In this document: positions 1-5,725 of the stretch, piece after piece
Numbering within the stretch: position 1 is the stretch's first letter
Layout of the letters: each line of letters opens with the position of its first letter
NCBI GenBank assembly: GCA_030447045.1
Contig: JAUJMB010000101.1
Coordinates: 1-5,887 of the forward strand
Origin: Rubrobacteraceae bacterium
Lineage (GTDB): Bacteria; Actinomycetota; Rubrobacteria; Rubrobacterales; Rubrobacteraceae
Length of the DNA: 5,887 bases
Direction: 5' to 3'
The notes under the pieces: model-generated
What the model was told of the DNA's origin: nothing
Database searches by the model: none
What the model saw: the letters and a program-made list of their open reading frames with translations, nothing else
Program-made: the position numbers and the translations under genes

Positions 1-909
1 GGGGTCCGGATCGGGCTCCTGGCCCGCAACGAAGACGGGCTGGAGGGCGCCCGTAGGGAGGTCGAGGCGGCCGGCGGGAAGGCGCTGGTGCTGCCCACCG
101 ACGTGGCGGACGCCGGGGCGGTCGAGGACGCCGCGAAGAGGGTGGATGAGGAGCTCGGTCCCGTGGACGTGTGGATAAACAACGCCATGGCGTCGATCTT
201 CGCCCCCCTCAAAGAGATCACGCCGGAAGAGTTCCGGCGGGCGACCGAGGTAACCTACCTGGGCAACGTCTACGGGACCATGGCCGCCTTGAGGAGGATG
301 CTGCCGCGCGACAGGGGCACGATCGTGCAGGTCGGTTCGGCCCTATCCTACAGGGCCATCCCGCTGCAGGCGGCGTACTGCGGGGCCAAGCACGCCGAGA
401 GGGGATTCACCGACTCGGTGCGAACGGAACTGATGCACGAGGGTTCCAACGTGCGCCTCACGATGGTTCAACTCCCCGCGCTCAACACCCCGCAGTTCGG
501 GGTGAGCCGCAGCCGCATGCCCAATCACCCGCAACCGGTACCACCCATCTACCAGCCCGAGGTGGCCGCCGAGGCGATCTACTGGGCGGCGCACCACAAC
601 AGACGAGAGGTCTTCGTGGGCACTTCCTCGGTGCTGACCATACTCGGCAACAGGGTTGCCCCCTGGTTCGCCGACCGCTATCTGGCGCGCACCGGCTACG
701 GCGGCCAGCAGACCGACGAACCCGCTGACCCCGACCGCCCGGACAACCTCTTCGAGCCTGTCGCCGGTGACCACGGGGCCCACGGGATCTTCGGCGACCA
801 GGCGCACGCGAGGAGCCCGCAACTGTGGGCTACCAAGAACCGCGCGTGGCTGGCCCTCGCGGGGGCTGGCCTTGCCGGGGCCGTTGGCGCTGCCTTAATC
901 AGACGTTAG
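1..909 (+). CDS. SDR-family oxidoreductase with C-terminal membrane anchor (5' end outside window)
   Basis: This is a classical NAD(P)-dependent short-chain dehydrogenase; its substrate cannot be told from sequence. The frame is open from the first base, so the N-terminus with the GxxxGxG nucleotide-binding motif lies upstream; 302 residues are visible. Counting from the window edge, one sees the end of strand beta-2 (LLARN, residues 6-10; the Arg suggests NADP(H) preference), the cofactor-binding Asp (D34 in LPTDV), NNAM at 60-63 in place of the usual NNAG, the catalytic Ser (S113) and YCGAK at 126-130 giving Tyr126 and Lys130. The 13-residue Ser-Tyr spacing is normal. After the Rossmann domain comes a polar, Pro/Asp-rich linker (about 235-281), then a Gly/Ala-rich hydrophobic segment (282-300) ending in Arg-Arg, which is probably a membrane helix. 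It is the first visible gene of an apparent operon, 11 bp before the VKOR-like gene. Family assignment is secure; function is open. Confidence 0.93.
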   Translation, partial: GVRIGLLARNEDGLEGARREVEAAGGKALVLPTDVADAGAVEDAAKRVDEELGPVDVWINNAMASIFAPLKEITPEEFRRATEVTYLGNVYGTMAALRRMLPRDRGTIVQVGSALSYRAIPLQAAYCGAKHAERGFTDSVRTELMHEGSNVRLTMVQLPALNTPQFGVSRSRMPNHPQPVPPIYQPEVAAEAIYWAAHHNRREVFVGTSSVLTILGNRVAPWFADRYLARTGYGGQQTDEPADPDRPDNLFEPVAGDHGAHGIFGDQAHARSPQLWATKNRAWLALAGAGLAGAVGAALIRR

Positions 910-916
910 GAGAGGA
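908..916 (+). promoter_or_regulatory. Shine-Dalgarno site for the VKOR-like gene
   Basis: AGGAGAGGA overlaps the stop codon of the SDR gene (TAG, 907-909) and lies 4 bases before the ATG at 921. The frame is open further upstream, to about 825, but this site fixes the start at 921, and the overlap suggests coupled translation with the SDR. Confidence 0.75.
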
Positions 917-920
917 CATT

Positions 921-1418
921 ATGAAACCAGAAGAACTGAGCCGGCAGCTCCGGCAAGGGTCGGGTAGGTTCCTGGCCCGGAGACGAAAGATAGCCGGTCT
1001 GGCGCTCACCGCCGCGGGTTCGATGGGCTTGATCTCCCTCTACCAGATGGGCATCATCGAGCACTTGCCGGAACCCCCGCTACCCCGCTTCGACGCGGAC
1101 AAGGTAGACGCCGCGGCCGAGGCCTACGCGAAGCTCTCGACGCCCGATGCCGTGATCGGCCTCGGGAATTACGCTGCTACCCTGGGGCTGGCCGCCATGG
1201 GGGGCCAGGATCGCGCAACCGAACGGCCCTGGATCCCGCTGGCGCTGGCCGCGAAGGTGGCGGTCGACGCCGTCCAGGCGGGAAAACTCAGCGTGGACCA
1301 GTGGACGAAGCACCGGGCGTTCTGCTTCTGGTGCCTGCTCGCCGCCGGCTCCACCTTCGCCACGGTGCCGCTCGTCGTCCCGGAGGCCCGCGCCGCCCTA
1401 CGCCAACTCCTTGCATAG
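921..1418 (+). CDS. VKOR-like four-helix membrane protein with CxxC
   Basis: A 165-residue membrane protein resembling the vitamin K epoxide reductase family, which passes electrons between quinones and thiols through a four-helix bundle. After a basic N-terminus (RRRK, 20-23), hydrophobic segments lie near 24-46, 76-95, 103-119 and 136-154. The redox motif CFWC (Cys135, Cys138) sits at the start of the last segment, as in VKOR. The block from Phe57-Asp58 through YAKLSTPDAVIGLGNY (69-84) resembles the VKOR loop and helix-2 pattern, in which a Cys-Asp is followed by a 'yakl.GiP..llG..Y' stretch. Here Phe57 stands where that Cys would be, and Cys135/138 are the only cysteines, so the usual loop shuttle pair is absent. 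The start is set by a strong SD at 908-916. It lies between an SDR and a GH15 gene in one apparent operon. The family match is reasonable; quinone or disulfide activity is not shown, and a divergent non-catalytic role is possible. Confidence 0.75.
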   Translation: MKPEELSRQLRQGSGRFLARRRKIAGLALTAAGSMGLISLYQMGIIEHLPEPPLPRFDADKVDAAAEAYAKLSTPDAVIGLGNYAATLGLAAMGGQDRATERPWIPLALAAKVAVDAVQAGKLSVDQWTKHRAFCFWCLLAAGSTFATVPLVVPEARAALRQLLA

Positions 1419-1426
1419 AGGACTTC

Positions 1427-1434
1427 GAGAGGAG
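1427..1434 (+). promoter_or_regulatory. Shine-Dalgarno site for the GH15 gene
   Basis: GAGAGGAG ends 7 bases before the ATG at 1442. The frame is open back to 1301, inside the VKOR-like gene, but this site and the conserved GH15 N-terminus (IGDYALLSD) both point to 1442 as the start. Confidence 0.75.
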
Positions 1435-1441
1435 ATGTAGA

Positions 1442-3247
1442 ATGCCCGAGACCTCGATAGGTGATTACGCTCTCTTATCTGACTGTCAGTCGGCCGCGCT
1501 GGTGAAGCGAGACGGCTCCGTGGAGTGGTACTGCCCGGCGCGGTTCGACGCACCCTCGGTGTTCGCGCGCCTGCTGGACACAGACGGCGGCCACTGGTCC
1601 ATCCGGCCCGTCGGAGATTTCGAGGTCGAGCGCGCCTACCTGGACGACACTATGGTCCTGCAAACGATATTCCGTACCGCCCATGGCCGGGTAGCCCTAA
1701 CCGACGCCCTGGCGCTGGAGGGTGGCGCGCGGGGACACGACATCGGTATGCGAGTCCCTCACGTCTTGCTACGAAGGGCCGAGGGGATCGAGGGCGAGAT
1801 AGAGTTGGAATTGGAATTCTCTCCCCGCCTGGAGTACGGTCTCACCACGCCACTAATATCAAAGACGGATACCGGAATCTCGGCCCGCGGCGGTCCCATC
1901 GAGCTTCATTTGGTCACCGATCACCCCCTGGAGATTGATGGTTTCGAGGCTACTGCCCGGCTTACGTTGCGAGCCGGTGATGCACTGGACTTCGCGCTGG
2001 TCTACCGGCGCGCGTTCGGATACGAGAACGGCGTCATACCCGACCTGAAGGTCGAGGCGGAGCTGAAGAACACCAGCGAAGGGTGGAGGTCCTGGTCGGA
2101 GATGCACCGCGGTTACGAGGGGCCGTACGTGGATCAGGTCCGGCGCAGCGCCCTGGTGCTCCAGGCGCTGACCTACCAGCCGACGGGAGCCGTGACGGCC
2201 GCGGCGACCACCTCCCTGCCCGAGACGTGCGGGGCCGGCGACAACTGGGATTACCGCTACGCCTGGTTGCGGGACCTGAGCCTGACCCTGCGAGCGCTGT
2301 GGGTCGCGGCCTGCCCCGACGAGGCCCAGCGGTTCTTTCACTGGGTAGACCGCGCGGTCGGCGCGCATTCGACCGACGTCCAGCAGCAGGTGCAGATCAT
2401 GTACGGCGTCGAGGGCGAACGGGACCTGACCGAGCACTCGCTGGAGCATCTGCGAGGCTTCCGGGACAGCCGCCCGGTGCGGGTAGGGAACGACGCCTGG
2501 TCCCAGAAGCAACTCGATGTTCTCGGGGAGGTCGTCGACGCGGCGCACCTGCTTAGGGACCAACTGGGCGAGGAGTTCGACGCTGCCACAGCGCGCCTCG
2601 TCTCAGGTTTCGCCGACAAAGCGGCGGAGAGCTGGCAAGAGTCGGACACCGGGATGTGGGAGGCCAGGGACGAGGAGCGGCCCTACCTCTCCTCCAAGGT
2701 GATGTGCTGGGTGGCGCTCGACCGCGCGATAGATCTCGCCCCACGCCTCGGCGAGCGCACAAACGTGGAGACCTGGAAGTCCGCCCGCCAGGAGATTCGG
2801 GAGGCCATCCTGGAGCGCGGGTGGAGCGAAGATGCCGGGGCCTACACGGGCGCTTTTGGTTCCGATCAGCTCGATGCTTCGGTCCTCCTGATGCCTCTCG
2901 TGGATTTCCTACCGGCCACCGATCCCCGCATGTGGGCGACCATCGAGACCATCGAGCGAGAACTGGCGGGAGACGGTCTCGTTCACCGCTGGGACGGGGA
3001 CGAGAACGGGTTCCTCATCTGCACCTACTGGCTCGTGGAGTGCCTGGCCCGCGCCGGGGAGGTCGAGCGGGCCGTCGAACTGTTCGAACGGACTACCTCT
3101 TACGCCAACGATCTCGGTCTGCTCGCCGAAGAGGCCGACGCGGCGACGGGAGAACAGTGGGGCAACTTCCCCCAGGCCTTCTCGCACGTAGGGCTGATCA
3201 ACGCCGCCTACAGCCTCGACCGGGCACCCGACGGCCGCACCTGGTGA
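1442..3247 (+). CDS. Glycoside hydrolase family 15 (glucoamylase/trehalase-type)
   Basis: A 601-residue GH15 enzyme that would hydrolyse alpha-glucosidic bonds with inversion and release glucose; trehalose, maltodextrins and other alpha-glucans are all possible substrates. The N-terminal beta-sandwich domain (about 1-250) opens with the family block IGDYALLSDCQSAALVKRDG (6-25), followed by a WYCPARFD stretch. The junction carries LTYQPTGAVTAAATTSLPE, then the signature WDYRYAWLRD (269-278) at the start of the (alpha/alpha)6 barrel. Two glutamates fit the catalytic pair: Glu407 in MWEARD (general acid) and Glu571 in GEQWGNFPQAFSH (general base). Length and motif order are normal for bacterial GH15, and the gene looks intact. 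No signal peptide is visible, so it is probably cytoplasmic, which fits trehalose or glycogen-derived oligosaccharides better than external starch. It follows the VKOR-like gene by 23 bp and precedes a glucose dehydrogenase by 184 bp. Family is certain; substrate is inferred. Confidence 0.95.
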   Translation: MPETSIGDYALLSDCQSAALVKRDGSVEWYCPARFDAPSVFARLLDTDGGHWSIRPVGDFEVERAYLDDTMVLQTIFRTAHGRVALTDALALEGGARGHDIGMRVPHVLLRRAEGIEGEIELELEFSPRLEYGLTTPLISKTDTGISARGGPIELHLVTDHPLEIDGFEATARLTLRAGDALDFALVYRRAFGYENGVIPDLKVEAELKNTSEGWRSWSEMHRGYEGPYVDQVRRSALVLQALTYQPTGAVTAAATTSLPETCGAGDNWDYRYAWLRDLSLTLRALWVAACPDEAQRFFHWVDRAVGAHSTDVQQQVQIMYGVEGERDLTEHSLEHLRGFRDSRPVRVGNDAWSQKQLDVLGEVVDAAHLLRDQLGEEFDAATARLVSGFADKAAESWQESDTGMWEARDEERPYLSSKVMCWVALDRAIDLAPRLGERTNVETWKSARQEIREAILERGWSEDAGAYTGAFGSDQLDASVLLMPLVDFLPATDPRMWATIETIERELAGDGLVHRWDGDENGFLICTYWLVECLARAGEVERAVELFERTTSYANDLGLLAEEADAATGEQWGNFPQAFSHVGLINAAYSLDRAPDGRTW

Positions 3248-3270
3248 ATGAGAAATCTTGACCGGCGCCG

Positions 3271-3309
3271 CGGGGACGGGCATTACCTCCGGTTTTACGG
3301 CCGTCCCCG
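3271..3309 (+). terminator. GC-rich hairpin after the GH15 gene, possible terminator
   Basis: CGGGGACGG (3271-3279) is perfectly complementary to CCGTCCCCG (3301-3309), giving a 9 bp stem with a 21-base loop, 24 bp after the GH15 stop. There is no T-run after the stem on either strand, so it is not a canonical intrinsic terminator. It could be a U-less terminator, a transcript-stabilising stem or a barrier between the two operons. Confidence 0.35.
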
Positions 3310-3411
3310 GAGAAAGGTACCTGGCCCTCAGGCCGAACACTCCGGCAAGCTTCGGACTCGTGCAAAATGGGCGCCGTTGGACGTTCCGTAGCATCCGGTA
3401 GGAGAGGGTAC

Positions 3412-3435
3412 ATGGCGAGAGGAGATCATAGATGA
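3412..3435 (+). CDS. Possible 7-residue leader ORF (MARGDHR)
   Basis: An ATG at 3412 is preceded by AGGAGAGG (3400-3407) with 4-base spacing. It encodes seven residues and ends at TGA 3433-3435, which overlaps the glucose dehydrogenase ATG (3432-3434) as ATGA. The ORF body contains the Shine-Dalgarno sequence of the downstream gene (AGAGGAG, 3418-3424), so two AGA/GGA codons are forced. The arrangement fits translational coupling or a leader peptide, but an ORF this short can arise by chance. Confidence 0.25.
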   Translation: MARGDHR

Positions 3436-4553
3436 AAGCGGTGGCGGTCTTCCCCGGTAAAGCCGACAGCATCCACCTCGCGGATCTGCCGGAGCCGGGC
3501 GTGGGCGACGTGCCCGACGGGCGGGGCGTGCTCGTCGAGGTGCTGCGCGTAGGCGTCGACGGGACGGACAAGGAGATCAACGACGCCGAGTACGGGGCGG
3601 CGCCCGAGGGCTACGACTTCCTGGTCACGGGCCACGAGTCCTTCGGGCGTGTGCTCGAGGTCGGGGCGAACGTCCGGGATCTCGAACCCGGGAACTACGT
3701 GGTGGCGACGGTGCGCCGTCCCGGAAACAGCGTCTACGACCGGATCGGCCTCTCCGACATGACCACCGACGAGACGTACCGCGAGCGCGGCATCAGCCTG
3801 TTGCACGGCTACCTGACCGAGCGCTACGTGGACGACGCCGAGTTTATCGTCGGGGTGCCGGCCGCCTTGAGGGAGGTCGGCGTGCTGCTGGAGCCGATGA
3901 GCATCGTGGAGAAGGGGATCGAGCAGGCTTACGAGATCCAACGCCGCCTCAAAGTCTGGAGACCGGCACGAGCCGCGGTTGTCGGCGCCGGGACTTTGGG
4001 GCTCCTGGCAACGCTGGTGCTGAGGCTGCGGGGGCTCGACGTCACGACGCTGGCCCGCACCGAACCGCCGACGCTCAACAGCGAGTTGGTGGAAGCTTTA
4101 GGTGCGCGCTACCTGAGCACGCGCGAGGTGCCGCTGGTGGAGGCCGCGGAGAGGCACGGACCTTTCGACGTCGTATTCGAGGCGACGGGGGCGAGCGTCG
4201 TCGCGTTCGAGGCCATGGAGGCGCTGGGCAAGAACGGGGTTCTGGTGCTGACGGGTATCAGCGGCGGGGACCGGAAGATCGAGGTCCCCGGAGATCGCAT
4301 CCTGCTCGGCTTCGTGCTTGGCAACAAGGTGGCGGTCGGCTCGGTGAACGCCAACCGCTCCTACTTCGAGGGCGGGGTGCGGGACATGGCGCTGGCGGAG
4401 GCGCGATACCCCGGCTGGTTGGGACGCCTGCTGACGCATCCCGTACGGGGCTTGGAGGGCTACGCGGAGATGATCCGGCTCCTCACAGAAGAGAAGAGCG
4501 CCATCAAGGTGTTTGTCGAGGTTGCGAGAGACGCCGGGAACGGCGAAGGATAG
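3432..4553 (+). CDS. Glucose 1-dehydrogenase, Zn-dependent MDR superfamily
   Basis: A 373-residue medium-chain dehydrogenase resembling archaeal/bacterial glucose 1-dehydrogenases, which oxidise glucose to gluconolactone with NAD(P)+. The N-terminal catalytic domain holds probable Zn ligands Asp43 (in GVDGTDKEI, where many relatives have Cys), His68-Glu69 (TGHES) and Glu154 ([11 protein letters not shown]). A Rossmann domain follows with GAGTLG at 185-190; Arg209 after the next strand, with no acidic residue there, suggests NADP preference. The lobe that carries four structural-Zn cysteines in some relatives is present (about 94-120, [14 protein letters not shown]) but has none; the whole protein contains no cysteine. 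A strong SD (AGAGGAG, 3418-3424) lies 7 bases before the ATG. It lies downstream of the GH15 gene, whose product would supply glucose, and 9 bp before the first DUF1622 gene. Family is confident; another aldose or polyol substrate is possible. Confidence 0.88.
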   Translation: MKAVAVFPGKADSIHLADLPEPGVGDVPDGRGVLVEVLRVGVDGTDKEINDAEYGAAPEGYDFLVTGHESFGRVLEVGANVRDLEPGNYVVATVRRPGNSVYDRIGLSDMTTDETYRERGISLLHGYLTERYVDDAEFIVGVPAALREVGVLLEPMSIVEKGIEQAYEIQRRLKVWRPARAAVVGAGTLGLLATLVLRLRGLDVTTLARTEPPTLNSELVEALGARYLSTREVPLVEAAERHGPFDVVFEATGASVVAFEAMEALGKNGVLVLTGISGGDRKIEVPGDRILLGFVLGNKVAVGSVNANRSYFEGGVRDMALAEARYPGWLGRLLTHPVRGLEGYAEMIRLLTEEKSAIKVFVEVARDAGNGEG

Positions 4554-4562
4554 TCTGCGGCC

Positions 4563-4922
4563 GTGGAAGAGCTCTTGATCTCGGCGGTCGGGTACATGCG
4601 GTTGGTGGTAGAGGCCATCGGCGCGGCGGTCATAGGGATCGGGGCGGTCTCTACCGTATTCTTGTTCGCGAGGTCCTTTCTTGCTCCCGGCGAGTACGCC
4701 ACCTCGGACATCCGGCTGCACCTCGGGCGTTTCCTGGTACTGGGGCTCGAGTTCCAGCTCGCCGCCGACGTCCTGGCCACGGCCATCGCCCCGACGTGGG
4801 AGGCGGTCCGGTTGCTGGCGGCCATCGTCGTGATCCGGACGGTGCTCAACTACTTTCTCTCGAAGGAACTCGAACGTGGGCAGGCACCGCCCCGCCTCGG
4901 GCGCGACGACTCAAGCGCCTAG
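4563..4922 (+). CDS. DUF1622-type small membrane protein (first of pair)
   Basis: A 119-residue membrane protein resembling the DUF1622 family, whose function is unknown. The start is GTG at 4563, 9 bp after the glucose dehydrogenase stop; AAGGA (4546-4550) lies 12 bases upstream, rather far for an SD, so coupling to the upstream gene may matter. The MEELLISAVGYMRLVVEAIG start fits the family better than the internal ATG at 4596. Hydrophobic segments lie near 14-37, 55-75 and 83-99. The core is LGRFLVLGLEFQLAADVL (54-71), then APTWEAVRLLAAIVVIRTVL (76-95), with an acidic residue, Asp69, within the second segment. The C-terminus (about 100-119) is charged and probably cytoplasmic. It is followed 16 bp later by a related protein. 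The family call rests on the LGLEF and PTW blocks; the role is not known. Confidence 0.82.
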   Translation: MEELLISAVGYMRLVVEAIGAAVIGIGAVSTVFLFARSFLAPGEYATSDIRLHLGRFLVLGLEFQLAADVLATAIAPTWEAVRLLAAIVVIRTVLNYFLSKELERGQAPPRLGRDDSSA

Positions 4923-4938
4923 GGTCTCACGGAAGTCT

Positions 4939-5247
4939 ATGGACGTGTACTATACCGGGCTCGAGATCCTCCGTATGTCCCTGCTAATGATCGGAAGCGT
5001 GGTGATCCTCCTCGGCGTCGCGCGAGGCGCCCTCGAAGCGCTCCGCGAGCGCTCCGGTCGTCCTGTCGCCCGGCACGTGGCGGCTCACACGGAGCTGGGC
5101 CTGGAGTTCTTCGTCGGGTCTACCGTCCTGAACCTGGTCCTCAATCCCACCTGGGCGGCGGTCCAGACCACGGCCGTGATCATCGTGGTGCGCAAGCTCG
5201 TAACGTTGTCCCTCGACCGCCTCGCGCGGGCGGCGCGAACACAATAA
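4939..5247 (+). CDS. Divergent DUF1622-like small membrane protein (second of pair)
   Basis: A 102-residue membrane protein related to its upstream neighbour. The ATG at 4939 is chosen over an open extension back to 4876 because it follows the neighbour's stop by 16 bp and has GGAAG (4931-4935) just upstream; the extension would overlap the neighbour and add an Arg/Ser/Pro-rich stretch with no family look. Hydrophobic segments are near 11-32, 53-69 and 73-92. LGLEFFVGSTVL (53-64) and NPTWAAVQTTAVIIVVRKLV (69-88) align with the upstream protein without a gap at a constant offset of 7 residues, with 18 of 47 positions identical from the aligned His (46 here, 53 there). The acidic residue of the second segment (Asp69 upstream) is Thr62 here, and the charged C-terminal tail is shorter. 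The two may form a heteromer. No function is known; calling it a DUF1622 paralogue is an inference from this comparison. Confidence 0.75.
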   Translation: MDVYYTGLEILRMSLLMIGSVVILLGVARGALEALRERSGRPVARHVAAHTELGLEFFVGSTVLNLVLNPTWAAVQTTAVIIVVRKLVTLSLDRLARAARTQ

Positions 5248-5269
5248 CCGCGGTCCTCGGCTCTGGGCG

Positions 5270-5282
5270 TCACTCGTAGTGA
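5270..5282 (+). other. Small hairpin after the DUF1622 pair
   Basis: TCACT-CGT-AGTGA is a perfect 5 bp stem with a 3-base loop, 22 bp after the last stop codon of the operon. There is no following T-run, so a terminator role is only a guess based on position. Confidence 0.2.
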
Positions 5283-5366
5283 GTCACGGGACACCAAAGC
5301 AACGGCGTAAGGGTCACCAACCGGCATCCTCCGCGCGGCCGGAGACGTATCGGAGCCCGTGAAAGG

Positions 5367-5567
5367 CTTCAGTCGACCTCGCTGCCGTTCCTCGTCGCCG
5401 CCGCGGACATTGGCATGGAGCTGGGGGAGCTGCGCCGCGCGACCGGCGTCGCCCTGGTACTGGCCGTCCTGCCGCCGGAAACCGGGACGCTGGTCAGGTC
5501 TGCGGGCGCGGATCGGGGTCATCTTAATACTACAGTTGTAGATAGCCCCACTGTTTTATGGGTTTAG
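5367..5567 (+). pseudogene. Degenerate fragment like the C-terminus of a CPA-type cation:proton antiporter
   Basis: In the frame of 5367 the translation reads LQSTSLPFLVAAADIGMELG, then ELRRATGVALVLAV, before running into unlike sequence and a TAG at 5565-5567. The pattern 'TSLPf.Va...IG.elG....at..ALv.A' is typical of the last membrane helices of Na+/H+ and K+/H+ antiporters of the CPA type. The frame is closed by a TGA at 5280-5282 and has no plausible start or ribosome site. The rest of the roughly 400-residue protein is absent, and the expected continuation after ALV (a Gly-rich, hydrophobic 'GAGLLSVLLFP'-like stretch) is lost. It therefore looks like a remnant left by deletion. The frame continues across the left copy of the inverted repeat at 5523. 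The similarity is from memory of the family and covers only about 35 residues. Confidence 0.45.
5528..5543 (+). promoter_or_regulatory. Candidate BlaI/MecI/CopY-family operator, left copy
   Basis: The core TACAGTTGTA (5531-5540) fits the TACA-NN-TGTA dyad bound by repressors of the MecI/BlaI/CopY winged-helix family, extended to CTACA..TGTAG. The repressor gene is not in the window, and the nearest plus-strand sequence to the left is the antiporter remnant, so the regulated gene is not obvious. Confidence 0.4.
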
Positions 5568-5587
5568 CAGCGCAATACGCTCCTGCT
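5566..5587 (+). other. Hairpin inside the AT-rich island
   Basis: AGCG (5569-5572) pairs with CGCT (5578-5581) around the loop CAATA, and the flanking AGC (5566-5568) pairs with GCT (5585-5587) with a CCT bulge. The stem is short and there is no T-run; it may only reflect the structure of the repeat element. Confidence 0.25.
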
Positions 5588-5600
5588 GAATTCGGAGATG

Positions 5601-5634
5601 ATGCTTCGGACTATTTGGCTATGCTTCGCACAAT
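5601..5634 (+). repeat. Two direct repeats ATGCTTCG(S)AC(W)AT at 20 bp spacing
   Basis: The copies at 5601-5614 and 5621-5634 match at 12 of 14 positions, including an exact ATGCTTCG. Their starts are 20 bp apart, about two helical turns, so a dimeric regulator could bind both on one DNA face. They lie between the two candidate operators. Confidence 0.4.
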
Positions 5635-5655
5635 ACACTCCGACAGCCACCTCGA

Positions 5656-5669
5656 ACTACAACTGTAGT
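5656..5669 (+). promoter_or_regulatory. Candidate BlaI/MecI/CopY-family operator, right copy
   Basis: ACTACAACTGTAGT holds the dyad TACA-AC-TGTA (5658-5667), the inverse of the left copy. It ends 56 bases before the ATG at 5726, a fitting place for a promoter operator if that ORF is real. Overlapping TACTAA (5669-5674) could be a -10 element, but no good -35 was found at the right distance. Confidence 0.42.
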
Positions 5670-5725
5670 ACTAAGTGCGAAAATGGCAGCTGTCGAGCTC
5701 GGTAGCGAGTGAAGAGAAGGCCAAG

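Larger units (their letters stand above)
5523..5675. repeat. Inverted-repeat-bracketed AT-rich island, 153 bp
   Basis: The left arm (5523-5543) and the reverse complement of the right arm (5655-5675) match at 19 of 21 positions; both contain TACTACAGTTGTAG. The region is much poorer in G+C than the genes: 5521-5640 is 44% by count. The inside holds no ORF of note, but has a hairpin (5566-5587) and a direct repeat (5601/5621). Two readings are possible: a promoter region with two matching operators, or a small non-autonomous element with terminal inverted repeats, each CTACAGTTGTAG arm being flanked outside by TA. No transposase is nearby in the window. Confidence 0.6.

Noticed and set aside
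1435..1440. A minimal ATG-TAG start-stop just before the GH15 start.
   Set aside because: The ATG overlaps the end of the Shine-Dalgarno sequence and has no usable ribosome site of its own.
3248..3391. A 47-residue, very Arg/Lys-rich plus-strand ORF whose ATG directly follows the GH15 stop codon (TGA-ATG).
   Set aside because: There is no Shine-Dalgarno sequence, the composition looks like translated GC-rich non-coding DNA, and it spans the GC hairpin. The adjacency could permit reinitiation, but nothing else supports it.
3377..3404. A possible sigma-70-like promoter, TTGGAC (3377-3382) with TAGGAG (3399-3404) at 16 bp spacing, before the glucose dehydrogenase.
   Set aside because: The -10 candidate is poor and coincides with a Shine-Dalgarno sequence, so the match is not better than chance.
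2909..3580. A long minus-strand open frame crossing the GH15 end, the intergenic region and the glucose dehydrogenase start.
   Set aside because: It is antisense to two well-supported genes, its translation is low-complexity Ser/Pro/Arg/Gly-rich, and no family is recognisable.
5085..5522. A minus-strand open frame of about 145 codons opposite the second DUF1622 gene and the following gap.
   Set aside because: Much of it is the shadow of a supported plus-strand gene, and the rest is Arg/Gln-rich without domain character; the antiporter-like pattern lies on the other strand.
5683..5712. A 9-codon ORF (MAAVELGSE) just after the right operator-like site.
   Set aside because: No ribosome binding site precedes it, and no coupling to the ATG at 5726 is visible.
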